A stretch of DNA of 64,000 nucleotides from Pseudomonas sp. Root562 (GTDB lineage Bacteria; Pseudomonadota; Gammaproteobacteria; Pseudomonadales; Pseudomonadaceae), in NCBI RefSeq assembly GCF_001427125.1, contig NZ_LMGK01000025.1, positions 297,234 through 361,233 on the forward strand, read 5' to 3'. The translations under genes and the position numbers were made by a program. The notes under the pieces are model-generated. The model saw nothing but the letters and a program-made list of their open reading frames with translations, was not told where the DNA came from and did not search any database. Of this stretch, positions 1-8,475 are shown piece after piece. The first letter of the stretch is position 1, and each line of letters begins with the position of its first letter.

Positions 1-397
1 CTTCGATGGCTTTGCGCCAACCGTCCAGCGTGGGTTGCAGGCCGCTGCTGATCAGGTCATACACGCGCAGTTCGTAGAAAGGGCCGTGTCGGCCTGCGAC
101 CAGGGGCTCAAGAAAGGGAAACAGCGTGTAGTTTTCAATGCGCAAATCGGTGATGAACGGGCTGATTCCAAAGACGTCGCCAGCCAGCAGGAACCGCTCG
201 CGCTCCGCCTGCCTATGGCATTCGTCCGCAAACCCGCGCAACACGGCGATCTGGTTCAGCTTGCCCAGTTCCGAAGCCCAACATCCCATCAGCGTTCCAC
301 CGACTTCAGGCTGTGCCAACCCGAGTTCGATGCGCGCCAGGGCGTCCGCCACCGTGCGTACGCGCACCGTAAAAGTGATCAATTCAAAAAAAACCAT
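1..397 (-). CDS. NIPSNAP family protein, 3' part outside the window
   Basis: An open frame runs from an ATG at 397 to the left edge without a stop, giving 132 residues. The first residues (MVFFELITFTVRV) and a second copy-like segment near residue 105 (FYELRVYDL) have the 'ELRxY' beginning typical of NIPSNAP domains, a small ferredoxin-like fold of unclear biochemical role. The start is supported by a GGAG about seven bases upstream. The C-terminal end lies outside the window, so length cannot be compared with the family. NIPSNAP proteins in proteobacteria often sit beside oxidoreductases, but the neighbour on the left is not visible. The family call is from recognition of the motif; the function is unknown. 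Confidence 0.7.
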   Translation of the reverse strand, partial: MVFFELITFTVRVRTVADALARIELGLAQPEVGGTLMGCWASELGKLNQIAVLRGFADECHRQAERERFLLAGDVFGISPFITDLRIENYTLFPFLEPLVAGRHGPFYELRVYDLISSGLQPTLDGWRKAIE

Positions 398-616
398 AAC
401 CCACTCCGACAATTTGCCCCAGCCTATGACAGCGCCTGCAACAAGGATATTGACGCGCCTCCCATTCGATGACGGCTTTTGCCGCAGTGGCCTAGGTAAT
501 AGCCTTATCACCAGGATGGTGAACAGTGAGCCACACTCCTCTCGTCTCACGACCAAGTGATAATGAATCCCATGAAGGGTCTGCTACGCTTTTTTATCCG
601 GAAATGGAGTCGCACA

Positions 617-664
617 ATGAACCCGAAAAACTGTTGCGCACGGCGCATGCGGGGTGAGCTTTGA
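617..664 (+). other. possible 15-codon leader ORF
   Basis: An ATG at 617 preceded by GGAG (605-608) opens a 15-codon frame, MNPKNCCARRMRGEL, whose TGA (662-664) overlaps the TTG start of the next gene (TTGA). Good ribosome site and stop-start overlap are what one would expect of translational coupling, but a frame this short can occur by chance. The rest of 398-660 shows no gene. Confidence 0.25.
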
Positions 665-1107
665 AAGGCAAAATGCTGGGTGTCGCCCTGACGCTCATCG
701 TTGTGGGCGCTGCGTCCTATGGGCTTAACCGATGGGAGCGGGTCGAGAACCAGCGCCAGGCAGCGGTGTGCAAGGCAAACCAGGAGCATCTGAAAAACCT
801 CGAAACCCAAGTCCGGGCCATGACTGCCGGTTTATCCGTGGAAGCCTATGCCGAGGCTGAAAAAGCCGAGGCCGGCAAACTGGTTCGCGCCCTGGATACC
901 GCCCGCAATGAAGCGGAGGTCAACGCGGTGATCGACGAGCATTCCGCCGCCATCGAGAAGCAGATCGTTGCCGAGGATGCCGAGGTTAAATCCCGCGGCG
1001 AGCAACCGTTCTTGGGCCAGGAGCTGAAAAAACAGCGCATTACCACGGACATCAAGCAAGAACTCATACGCGCCGAGAAAGCCGTCGCCGATGCCTGTGA
1101 CGAGTAG
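661..1107 (+). CDS. small inner-membrane-anchored protein, coiled coil, unknown function
   Basis: 148 residues. Residues 5-21 form one hydrophobic segment (MLGVALTLIVVGAASYG) with a basic residue before it, which fits an uncleaved signal anchor. The remainder is charged, alanine- and glutamate-rich (KAEAGKLVRALDTARNEAE) and likely helical or coiled coil, exposed in the periplasm, with two cysteines near residues 37 and 146 that could pair. The TTG at 661 is taken as start because a stop lies in frame at 655; an ATG at 673 with AAAGG upstream is an equally good choice and would remove four residues. I do not recognise a family. Confidence 0.65.
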   Translation: MKGKMLGVALTLIVVGAASYGLNRWERVENQRQAAVCKANQEHLKNLETQVRAMTAGLSVEAYAEAEKAEAGKLVRALDTARNEAEVNAVIDEHSAAIEKQIVAEDAEVKSRGEQPFLGQELKKQRITTDIKQELIRAEKAVADACDE

Positions 1108-1192
1108 GCCATTACCGCTGGTCAGCTAACCAGCACGTTCCCACTCCCCGCCCTTCCAAAACTGTACATCCCTTCAATGGAAGACTCGAATC

Positions 1193-1471
1193 ATGAAGCG
1201 TAAAGCCGCTGTGTTTCTGCTTGCGAGCTTGATGTCGACTAGTTCGCTGTTCGCCTTCGCTGCCTACGAGACTGCTACCGACCCCGCTGTTCCGCCTGCC
1301 GCCCTACCGGGCCTGAACCAGGGTAAAGCGGCTCAATCCAACGAGGACAAGGCCGACAAAAAAGGCGAAGAGGCGTCAGGCTCCAACTCCGGAGCGGATA
1401 CGAGTGCCGCAGAAAAAGACGCCGCGACATCCAGCGGCTCGCCAGATGAAGTCAAAGAACCGAAGCAGTAA
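1193..1471 (+). CDS. small exported low-complexity protein
   Basis: 92 residues. Residues 1-24 are a standard Sec signal peptide (KRK, then a hydrophobic core ending SLFAFA). The mature part is rich in Ala, Ser, Gly, Asp, Glu and Lys with no predicted hydrophobic core, so it is probably disordered. GGAAGA stands before the ATG. It is closed by a strong hairpin terminator at 1487, so it is a monocistronic unit or the end of the unit starting at 661. No family recognised. Confidence 0.65.
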   Translation: MKRKAAVFLLASLMSTSSLFAFAAYETATDPAVPPAALPGLNQGKAAQSNEDKADKKGEEASGSNSGADTSAAEKDAATSSGSPDEVKEPKQ

Positions 1472-1486
1472 CAGGATTTGAAGATG

Positions 1487-1521
1487 CGCTCGGAATGGGT
1501 ATTCCGAGCGTGGCTTTTGCT
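1487..1521 (+). terminator. Rho-independent terminator
   Basis: A perfect 10-bp stem, CGCTCGGAAT and ATTCCGAGCG, with loop GGGT (1487-1510), is followed by a T-rich stretch (TGGCTTTTGCTT). It lies 16 bases after the stop of the small exported protein and ahead of the TonB receptor. Confidence 0.8.
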
Positions 1522-1641
1522 TCCCCGCCTTGCCGACGCCTCGGCTCCTGCCGCAAAAAAAGCAAATTCCCATGTGCTCCCTTCGTACATATCTACGTCG
1601 CAGTGTTCACTGCCCGTATCCATATGTCTGGAGTTCGTTCG

Positions 1642-3762
1642 ATGCCCTCGCCCAAAACCTTCCCCGCTGCGCTGTTGGGGCTGGCCCTCGTTTGTCCGGC
1701 CATGGCCCAAGGCTTGGAGTTGGGGCAAGTGTTGATCGGGGCTGAGGATCAAAGTGGCCAAGACCTAGAGATCGAACAGGCCAAGGCCCGTCTGGCAGAA
1801 GTCCCCGGTGGCAGCAATGTGGTCGACATGCGCCGCCCCCTGCAAGGCCGCGTGGCCAGTAACCAGGATGTGCTGGCCTACCAGCCGGGGATTTACGCCC
1901 AGTCTGCGGGCAACGAAGGGGTGAAGATTTCGATCCGCGGATCGGGGATCAACCGGGCTCCGGGCGCCCACGCTTCAGGGTTGTACGCCATGCTCGACGG
2001 TCTGCCGCTGACGGGCCCTGGCGGCACGCCCTATGAGTTGCTGGAGCCGCTGTGGCTCGATCATGTGGAAGTGCTGCGCGGTGCCAACGGGTTCGACAGG
2101 GGTGCACTGGCGCTGGGTGGCGCCATCGATTACGTCAGCCACACCGGTTACGACGCACCGAAGTTGCAAGTGCGCTACGCGACCGGCAGCCACGGTTATC
2201 AGCAGCGACAGGTCAGCTCCGGGCAGGTCTTGGGTGACTTCGATTACTACGTGTCGTTGACCGGCGCCAATGCCGATGGTTATCAGGATCACACCGCCAG
2301 CGACAGTCAGGGCGTGATTGCCAACTTCGGTTATCGCTTCAACCCGAACCTGGAAACCCGCTTTTACCTGCGCTATCGCCAGACCGACAACGACCTTGCC
2401 GGACGAGTGACCAAGCACTCCATCGAACACAACCCACGGGCCGCCAACCCCGCCTATGTGACGCGCGACGACCGCCGTGAGCAGCCCGGCAGCACCTTTA
2501 TCGGCAACAAGACCACCTACTACATCGACGACGATTCGAGCATCCAGACCGGCCTTGTCTACCACGACTACCCCATGGACTTGCGTGAAGGACCCAATCG
2601 CCTGAAGGTTGCGTACACCGACGTCAGCGGCACGTTCGACTATAAGCGTCGCGATACGCTTTGGGGCCTGCAAAGCCAAAGCACGCTGGGCTTGCGCGTG
2701 ACCAAGCACCTGCCCAATGCCGGCGCCAGCGAACAGGTGCGCATTCCCACCGGCAACACCGCTGGCTATGCGCCGGGCACGCACATTCGCGATTTCACCT
2801 ATCAGGGTTCGGACACCGTGTTGCATCTGGGCAATGATCTGGAGATCGCCGACGACCTGTGGCTGACCACCGGCCTTGCTGCCATCTATACCCGCAGGGA
2901 AAGCGCAGTCACCTACCCGCAAACCGGCGGCAAGACCAGCCTGAGCGATTGGGACTACGCTCCGCGCGTGGGTCTGCGCTATCAACTGACGCCCGATCTG
3001 CAGCTTTTCGGCAACCTCAGCCGCTCGGTTGAAGCGCCGCACCCCTGGTCGCTGATCTACAGTTCCAACGTGCGCTTCCCGGCAGGCACCGGCCCGGCCA
3101 CGGGTGCCCAGCGCGATCCGATCGAGCTGCAAAACCAGACCGCTACCACCCTGGAAATCGGCGGCCGCGGTGACAGCTCGCTGGGGCAATGGAGCCTGTC
3201 CTGGTATTACGCCCAGGTGCACAACGAATTGCTCTCGGTGTTGCCGGACGCCAATGCCACCACGCCCTATGAACTCAACGCCAGCCCTACCGTGCACCAG
3301 GGAGTGGAAGCCGGCCTGACGAGCAGCCTGTGGTCGCCGGACAGCGGTGGCCAACTGACCCTGCGCCAAAGCTATACCTTCAGTGATTTCCACTACCGCG
3401 ACGACGAGCGTTTCGGCGACAACCGCCTGCCGGGCCTGCCGATGCATTACTACCAGGGTGAACTGCGCTTCGACTGGCCGCTAGGTTTCTTCGCAGCAGT
3501 CAACACTCAATGGGCGTCCAAGGTTGCGGTTGACTACGCCAACAGCTTCTACGCCGATCCCTACGCCATATTCGGTGCAACCCTGGGTTACAACGCGCCC
3601 AAGGGCGACTGGCAGACATGGCTGGACATGCGCAACCTGACCGACAAGCACTACGCCGCGACCGTCACCCCGGGCTACGACGACAAAGGGCTCGACGCGG
3701 CGCGATCCACGCCTGGTGAAGGCATGGCGATGTATGTCGGGGTGTCGTGGAGCCTGCTTTGA
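1642..3762 (+). CDS. TonB-dependent outer membrane receptor
   Basis: 706 residues from the ATG at 1642. It begins with a Sec signal peptide (MPSPKTFPAALLGLALVCPAMA), has an N-terminal plug (about residues 40-160, with VKISIRGSGI, MLDGLPLTGPGG, VEVLRGANGF and ALGGAIDYVS) and a C-terminal 22-strand type barrel ending VSWSLL. Such receptors import iron chelates, cobalamin or other scarce ligands using TonB energy. The longer frame from 1495 is rejected because it would start inside the terminator hairpin and lacks a signal peptide; GGAG at 1630 fits the chosen start. There is no FecI/FecR pair, siderophore gene or ABC transporter beside it, so the ligand is not predictable. A short N-terminal extension is absent, so it is probably not a transducer-type receptor. 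Confidence 0.9.
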   Translation: MPSPKTFPAALLGLALVCPAMAQGLELGQVLIGAEDQSGQDLEIEQAKARLAEVPGGSNVVDMRRPLQGRVASNQDVLAYQPGIYAQSAGNEGVKISIRGSGINRAPGAHASGLYAMLDGLPLTGPGGTPYELLEPLWLDHVEVLRGANGFDRGALALGGAIDYVSHTGYDAPKLQVRYATGSHGYQQRQVSSGQVLGDFDYYVSLTGANADGYQDHTASDSQGVIANFGYRFNPNLETRFYLRYRQTDNDLAGRVTKHSIEHNPRAANPAYVTRDDRREQPGSTFIGNKTTYYIDDDSSIQTGLVYHDYPMDLREGPNRLKVAYTDVSGTFDYKRRDTLWGLQSQSTLGLRVTKHLPNAGASEQVRIPTGNTAGYAPGTHIRDFTYQGSDTVLHLGNDLEIADDLWLTTGLAAIYTRRESAVTYPQTGGKTSLSDWDYAPRVGLRYQLTPDLQLFGNLSRSVEAPHPWSLIYSSNVRFPAGTGPATGAQRDPIELQNQTATTLEIGGRGDSSLGQWSLSWYYAQVHNELLSVLPDANATTPYELNASPTVHQGVEAGLTSSLWSPDSGGQLTLRQSYTFSDFHYRDDERFGDNRLPGLPMHYYQGELRFDWPLGFFAAVNTQWASKVAVDYANSFYADPYAIFGATLGYNAPKGDWQTWLDMRNLTDKHYAATVTPGYDDKGLDAARSTPGEGMAMYVGVSWSLL

Positions 3763-3883
3763 GGCTTTGGCAAAGAGCAATCGGGCAGCCGGTGAATGGA
3801 GCGATGGAAAACGGCCGCTAAGCTACCTTCTAATCGGGTTTATTGAGCAGATTGCCTTTGACGTTGAATCGATGCTGTTCAAC

Positions 3884-4108
3884 TCAAACCACCCTGATCC
3901 GGGTCAATCCAAGCCGTTCAGCCTGCGCCAGGATTTCTTTCGGAGTCGCGTCCGCTGAAGGCATCAGCAGGCTGTTCTCGCCATCTCCGAAATGCAGCTG
4001 CAAAAGATGCATTGTCGCCTCCTGTACGGAGAGTTGAGGTTGCTTGAGTTCGAGCTCGACCTCACGAGATTCGCCGTTGAACAGGTATTGCAGTGTGTAG
4101 AGGTGCAT
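3884..4108 (-). CDS. small conserved protein, unknown function
   Basis: 74 residues, MHLYTLQYLFNGES at the start. No signal peptide or membrane segment; composition is that of a small soluble alpha/beta protein, with a regular pattern of hydrophobic residues through its full length (LQYLFNG, VELELKQPQ, LGLTRIRVV). The third-codon GC bias is right for a real gene. It converges on the TonB receptor. I do not recognise the family. Confidence 0.55.
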   Translation of the reverse strand: MHLYTLQYLFNGESREVELELKQPQLSVQEATMHLLQLHFGDGENSLLMPSADATPKEILAQAERLGLTRIRVV

Positions 4109-4152
4109 GGGTGGATTCCAAAATGAAAGAAGTACAACCGATGCCGCTGTCT

Positions 4153-4386
4153 TCAGGGCAGCAGCAGTGCTTCATGGACTTCGATTGAAGGAACAGCCCC
4201 CGCCACTCGCTGACTACTTAGCCAACGTCTGGTTTTGTTCACATCGAATATTTGCCCTTGCTCCATCAGCATCATGATGAGCTCATCCGACACGCGATAG
4301 CGACCACACTCTGGACAGTCCCGCTCTTCCCAGGGGCCAAGACATTGAATGCGCTGCGCAGTACCGACACATATAAGACAGTTCAT
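4153..4386 (-). CDS. small zinc-ribbon-like protein, unknown function
   Basis: 77 residues from an ATG at 4386, preceded by GGTGAT six bases upstream. The N-terminal half has two pairs of cysteines, CLIC (residues 3-6) and CPEC about 20 residues further, spacing typical of a rubredoxin-like zinc knuckle; the rest is a helical tail (DELIMMLMEQG). The open frame extends upstream to 4608, but that part is rich in Arg, Ser and Pro and looks non-coding. An ATG at 4398 is also possible. Function unknown. Confidence 0.5.
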   Translation of the reverse strand: MNCLICVGTAQRIQCLGPWEERDCPECGRYRVSDELIMMLMEQGQIFDVNKTRRWLSSQRVAGAVPSIEVHEALLLP

Positions 4387-4668
4387 CGCGATCACCATGG
4401 TCTGCTCAGACGGTCGCGAGATGATCGCGATCGTGCAGAAGACACCGCTCGAGTGTTGAGAAACAGGTGATGGGTCGACAGGTAAACGCCTGGCAGAGTT
4501 CGATGACATGTCGCTTACAGTACAAACAGGTCGTATACACCGCTCAACGACTGCGCCTGGAAGCGGCGCCCCATGATCGGCTCCCGTTCGTTTAAAGGGC
4601 TCGCCCACATTCTCAAAAACGTGTCGTGAAAATCATTGGCATGCATCATTCAAATTCTCATCACACGA

Positions 4669-4717
4669 TTGACATCGTTGCCTCGGTCAACCATATAATT
4701 GCCAAAAGCAAATATAT
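4669..4717 (+). promoter_or_regulatory. promoter and likely MarR operator
   Basis: TTGACA (4669-4674) and TATAAT (4694-4699) match the sigma-70 consensus exactly but stand 19 bases apart. The -10 box lies inside an inverted repeat, ATATAATTGC (4693-4702) and GCAAATATAT (4708-4717), 10-bp arms with one mismatch and a 5-base spacer. That is the size and place of an autoregulatory MarR site, and the gene behind it encodes a MarR domain. Confidence 0.65.
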
Positions 4718-4726
4718 GGAGCTTCC

Positions 4727-5644
4727 ATGTCCGCCACCATTTTTGAGCGCGCCGAAACGGTACGCCGCTTTAACAGGTTCTACACCCGCCAGATCGGCGC
4801 CCTGCAAGAACACTTGCTCAAGGCCGAATTTTCCCTGACCGAGGCGCGTATCCTTTTCGAATTGGGCGCCAGTGCCGGCCTGAAGAGTTCAGACCTGTGT
4901 CAGATGCTCGGCCTGGACGCCGGTTACGTCAGCCGAGTCATCGGCGGATTCGAGAAAAAAGGCTTGATCGGCAAGACGCGTTCGACAAGCGATGCCCGAG
5001 CCTCTCAGATCCAGCTTACCGAGCCAGGTCGCACCGTGCTGGCCTCGCTGGAGCACGCCGCTCGTGAGGAAGTCGTGTTGATGCTGCAAGGCTTGCCTGA
5101 GCCACAGCAGGATCAATTGGCCCAAGCCATGAAACAGATACAGACGCTATTGGGCGACAGAGATCCCTCCTACCTCCTGCGCGATCCTGTAGCGGGTGAC
5201 ATGGGAATTGTCGTTCAGCAACAAGCTCAGCTATATGCTCGCGAATACGGTTGGAACTCGGAGTTCGAAGCGCTGGTGGCAGAAATCGTCGCCAAGTACC
5301 TTCGTGAATTCGATCAATCCTGCGAGCGATGCTGGATCGCGGAAAAAGATGGCAAGGTCGTCGGTTCGGTGTTTGTCGTCAGGCATGACGAGACGACCGC
5401 CAAACTGCGAATGCTCTACGTGGATGCGAGTGCCAGAGGCATGGGAATCGGCAATCGATTGCTGGAAGAAAGTCTCAGATTTGCACGGGATGCGGGTTAC
5501 ACAAAGATGATGCTCTGGACCACCAGCGTGCTTTGCGATGCGCGAAAGCTCTATCAAAAGGCAGGTTTTCAGTTGGCCGAAGAGGAACCGGTACACAGTT
5601 TCGGAAAAGACCTGGTCAGCCAGACTTGGGCTCGGGATCTGTAG
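4727..5644 (+). CDS. MarR-type regulator fused to a GNAT acetyltransferase
   Basis: 305 residues in two parts. Residues 1-150 are a MarR winged helix (SLTEARILFELG, SSDLCQMLGLDAGYVSRV as the HTH, then the wing with KTRSTSDARASQI). Residues 160-305 are a GNAT N-acetyltransferase: the acetyl-CoA loop is seen in RMLYVDASARGMGIGNRLLEE (motif V-x-x-x-x-R-G-x-G-I-G), followed by ARKLYQKAGF. This fusion is known in many bacteria, usually annotated as a bifunctional regulator/acetyltransferase with unknown substrate. GGAG five bases before the ATG sets the start. The palindrome over its own promoter suggests autorepression. It is a single-gene unit converging on the TPR gene. Confidence 0.85.
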   Translation: MSATIFERAETVRRFNRFYTRQIGALQEHLLKAEFSLTEARILFELGASAGLKSSDLCQMLGLDAGYVSRVIGGFEKKGLIGKTRSTSDARASQIQLTEPGRTVLASLEHAAREEVVLMLQGLPEPQQDQLAQAMKQIQTLLGDRDPSYLLRDPVAGDMGIVVQQQAQLYAREYGWNSEFEALVAEIVAKYLREFDQSCERCWIAEKDGKVVGSVFVVRHDETTAKLRMLYVDASARGMGIGNRLLEESLRFARDAGYTKMMLWTTSVLCDARKLYQKAGFQLAEEEPVHSFGKDLVSQTWARDL

Positions 5645-5664
5645 TGGTCTGAGCAGTCGGGAAC

Positions 5665-6429
5665 TCAACCGCGCACCAAGTAAGCACCTGAAGGAACCCG
5701 ATCACGCAGCTTCTTGCATTTACCCGGTGGGGGCTGATGCCCCGGCGGGCGATCAGGGAACCAGATTCGGCATCTGCCCGGGGGTGGCATGTGGCCACGG
5801 GGAATTTCAAATTCAGCAGGCGCGGGCTCTGGGACGACATTAGACTGTTGGAACGCCCCTGCGGTCCCGGCTCTGCCAACTGTCGGTGCAGCCGAAACCC
5901 GATTGTCCTCTGCGTGACTCAGGTTGCCAGCGTCACGCCCGATTTCCGAAGCGGACTCCTCAACAGCCGCCATGTCCGCTACGCGGCGCCTTTGGGCTTC
6001 CTCTTCCAACCCCTTCTGTACCGCAACCACGTCCCCGGTGGCATTTGGTGGGGTACCCGATGATTGGGCCTGCTGCGCCGCCTGAATCAATTGGAAGTTG
6101 CGGTTGCGCAACTGGACGTTGTTACCCACCCGCATGTTCGAGCGCGCCGCCAAGGTTTCAGCCTGCTGGTACTGCCCTTGTTGAAGTCGCAAAACACCCA
6201 GGTAATGCAGCGTCGCGGGATTGTTCGGCTGGATGTGCAGGGCGCGCTCCAGCGTGGCGGCAGCCTGGTCCAGTTGGCCATTTTCATACTGGCGCGAGGC
6301 TGTTTCGATCAGGGTGGTCGACGCGCTGTTGCTTTGCGCGCTCGCTCGTCGCTCGGCAGCGACAGAACCGCACGACGCGAAGGCACAGAGCACCAGGATG
6401 AGACCTGACAAATGGTTATTGATTGGCAT
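5665..6429 (-). CDS. exported TPR protein with a C-terminal PPPGxC motif
   Basis: 254 residues from the ATG at 6429. An N-terminal export signal (HLSGLILVLCAFASCGS) may be a lipoprotein signal, the cysteine being in a poor lipobox (FASC). Residues about 45-110 hold tetratricopeptide repeats (QYENGQLDQAAATLERAL, then NPATLHYLGVLRLQQGQY). After a Gln/Ala-rich linker the C-terminus has two near repeats, MPPPGRCRIWFPDRPPG and QPPPGKCKKL, each with one cysteine; this tail occurs in other envelope proteins of Pseudomonas. A longer start at 6519 lacks a signal peptide at the N-terminus. Probably a periplasmic or outer-membrane adaptor; role unknown. Confidence 0.7.
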   Translation of the reverse strand: MPINNHLSGLILVLCAFASCGSVAAERRASAQSNSASTTLIETASRQYENGQLDQAAATLERALHIQPNNPATLHYLGVLRLQQGQYQQAETLAARSNMRVGNNVQLRNRNFQLIQAAQQAQSSGTPPNATGDVVAVQKGLEEEAQRRRVADMAAVEESASEIGRDAGNLSHAEDNRVSAAPTVGRAGTAGAFQQSNVVPEPAPAEFEIPRGHMPPPGRCRIWFPDRPPGHQPPPGKCKKLRDRVPSGAYLVRG

Positions 6430-6614
6430 CAGGGGACTTACTCGACTGAACTCGGAAGGTACTGCCGTAAACAGCGCTGTTCGGCGCTTCCGATACAGGG
6501 CCGCTATTGACCAAGCCAAACACCGGAAGTTCCTGCTGTAACGACCGCGGCAACTGTTCTTGTTTTTTTCTCTAGCGAGTGAAAACCGCTGGCTATTTAA
6601 GTAACGGTTCCCTA

Positions 6615-6640
6615 GAACTTTTCTCTGTATATCGGTCTAT
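6615..6640 (+). promoter_or_regulatory. possible extracytoplasmic-sigma (AlgU-like) promoter
   Basis: GAACTT (6615-6620) followed after 15 bases by TCTAT (6636-6640) resembles the AlgU/sigma-E pattern (GAACTT, 16-17 bases, TCTGA) but the spacing is one short. It lies in the 305-base gap between the divergent TPR and Arg/Asp-rich protein genes, about 95 bases ahead of the latter. Nothing else was seen in this gap. Confidence 0.3.
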
Positions 6641-6734
6641 GTGGATAGGCAGATGCGCTGATTAAGCACGCGGTCTTCAAGCGTCGCAGTCATAGGCCAC
6701 ACGTCCAATCTTCCATCAGAGGTTGTCTTCACTC

Positions 6735-7133
6735 ATGAAATTCCATGTCCCACGGTTGGTGCTCTTCGGCCTGTTGGCATTTGCGGCAGTGGGCTCGGCA
6801 TCCGCCACACAGTTGAAGGCCTCAGACCCCGTTTTCACAAAGCAAGCCACAGCCGTTGAGGCACCTGTCCAGGCCGCAGACAACCCTTGGCCGGCCTTGG
6901 CCAGTATGGCCGGCAAGCAACCGGCAACGTTGCTTGCCCATGACGACCGATACTGGCATGACGACCGTTGGCACGATCGTAGACACGATTGGCGCAGAGA
7001 CGACTGGCGCCGGGATAACTGGCGCAGAGAGCAAGCCCGCCGAGAAGCTGAACGCCGTCGTGATTGGGAGCGCCACCAGGACCGCGCCATGCGGCACCGT
7101 TACGAGGACGGTCACCGGTACTATCGTCGCTGA
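6735..7133 (+). CDS. exported Arg/Asp/Trp-rich repeat protein
   Basis: 132 residues from the ATG at 6735; a TTG at 6723 would add four. Residues 1-22 are a Sec signal peptide (LVLFGLLAFAAVGSASA). The mature C-terminal half is built of short degenerate repeats of the form RRDDWRRDNWRRE and DDRYWHDDRWHDRR, highly charged and tryptophan-rich, ending HRYYRR. Such DWR-rich periplasmic proteins are common in Pseudomonas and have no assigned function; the composition suggests binding to polyanions or the cell surface. Confidence 0.7.
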   Translation: MKFHVPRLVLFGLLAFAAVGSASATQLKASDPVFTKQATAVEAPVQAADNPWPALASMAGKQPATLLAHDDRYWHDDRWHDRRHDWRRDDWRRDNWRREQARREAERRRDWERHQDRAMRHRYEDGHRYYRR

Positions 7134-7318
7134 TGCGAAGCCTATGATTCCACGTCTTGCGTGTGGAGTTTCAACGCGGGCATCCGTACATCCGATCGGC
7201 GCCAAAGTTGTTTGCAGGGCTTAGGCGCTGGATCAACCCCAGCCTGACGAATTGCGCACGGCTCTATCAAACATTTTCTGCCTGCCTTGATGTGAGCGTC
7301 CTCAGGCGCCAGCCCCTC

Positions 7319-8275
7319 TCATGCTGATTGCCTGCGCCAGATACCGGGGGATGTGCCGAACTGTCGTTTGAATGCACGACTGAACGCGGCCTCGGACTCG
7401 TAGCCCACTGCAAAGCCGATTTGCGCCACATTGCCGCGACCCTCGCGTAGTTGTTGAGCCGCCACGTGCATGCGCCAGAACGTCAGGTATTGCATGGGTG
7501 GCTGTCCGACCAACGCCGTGAATCTCTCCGCGAATACCGAGCGCGACATGCCCACTTCAATCGCCAGCGCCTCTGCCGTCCAGCCCTCGGTTGGACGAGC
7601 ATGGAGCAGCGCCAGCGCGCGCCCGATATGTGGATCTCGCAAGCCCGCCAGCCACCCGCGCCGTTCAGCGGGGAGGTTGGCGACATACTGGCCGACGGCT
7701 TCGACGAACAGTAATTCGGAGAGTTTGGCGATGACCGTTGCCGAGCCGACGCGCCCCGCCGCAATTTCACTGACGGCGAAACGAAATGAACTTTCAATCC
7801 AGGCACCCGAAGGCGTCGCACGGACGTCCAGTTTCAATAAGGATGGCAACGACGAAAGCAACGGACTGAACGGTGTTTCAGAGCCGAGGAAGCCGCACAA
7901 CAACTGTGTGGCCTCGCCGCCCCCACCGCATTTGATTCTTGATATGCCACCGACTTGCGGCGGCTGAATGACTTCGCGCGCCGACATCGGGGCAACGCTT
8001 AGATCACTGCCAAACGTATGAACGTCATTGCGCGGTAGCAGAATGAGTTCGCCTGCCTGCACGTCGAGGGTGGCACCATCGTCGACCCGCAATTGCATGT
8101 GCCCCGCTGCGACAAAATGCGATGCAATGATGTGTCGCGGGGCCGCCAGGAACGGTTTGCAATCGTCCGCAGAGATTCTTCCGCTGAGACACCAGGGCGC
8201 AGTGAACTCTGCCTCGAGGAAGATCCCCCCGGACAGCCGAATCACACGCAGCACATCAGATAGCGCATCCAGCAA
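7319..8275 (-). CDS. AraC-family transcriptional regulator with cupin sensor
   Basis: 318 residues. Residues about 1-200 form the AraC-type cupin of the 'cupin_6' class (ISADDCKPF, HFVAAGHMQLRVDDG, AGELILLPRNDVH). The C-terminal 100 residues carry the two helix-turn-helix units: WTAEALAIEVGMSRSVFAERF and VAQIGFAVGYESEAAFSRAF, ending FGTSPGIWRR. The gene is divergent from the AurF-like protein gene, with 200 bases between the start codons, so that gene and the MAPEG gene behind it are its likely targets. Regulators of this class usually respond to small organic compounds; no ligand can be deduced. Confidence 0.9.
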   Translation of the reverse strand: MLDALSDVLRVIRLSGGIFLEAEFTAPWCLSGRISADDCKPFLAAPRHIIASHFVAAGHMQLRVDDGATLDVQAGELILLPRNDVHTFGSDLSVAPMSAREVIQPPQVGGISRIKCGGGGEATQLLCGFLGSETPFSPLLSSLPSLLKLDVRATPSGAWIESSFRFAVSEIAAGRVGSATVIAKLSELLFVEAVGQYVANLPAERRGWLAGLRDPHIGRALALLHARPTEGWTAEALAIEVGMSRSVFAERFTALVGQPPMQYLTFWRMHVAAQQLREGRGNVAQIGFAVGYESEAAFSRAFKRQFGTSPGIWRRQSA

Positions 8276-8475
8276 TTGCCAGCCCTCCTTTCCGGAGTTT
8301 GGAGCAAGTAATCAGGCGCACTGGTCATTCGCCGCCTGAGCGGCGAGGCCTAGATTAGCACCAACGAGGACTCAGTGATCGAGACGATCCACAGACGCTA
8401 CACCGATGGTCATTGACTCCCGCGTTAACCGTAATTGGCCCTATTCCAACTCGACCACGCCAGCCGGAGATCAGT

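Noticed and set aside
1495-1641. N-terminal extension of the TonB receptor
   Set aside because: It would begin in the terminator hairpin at 1487-1510 and has no ribosome site or signal peptide.
1975-3447. 490-codon open frame on the minus strand
   Set aside because: It lies wholly within the TonB receptor gene, which has signal peptide, plug and barrel; the minus frame has low-complexity Ala/Val/Gly content without domains.
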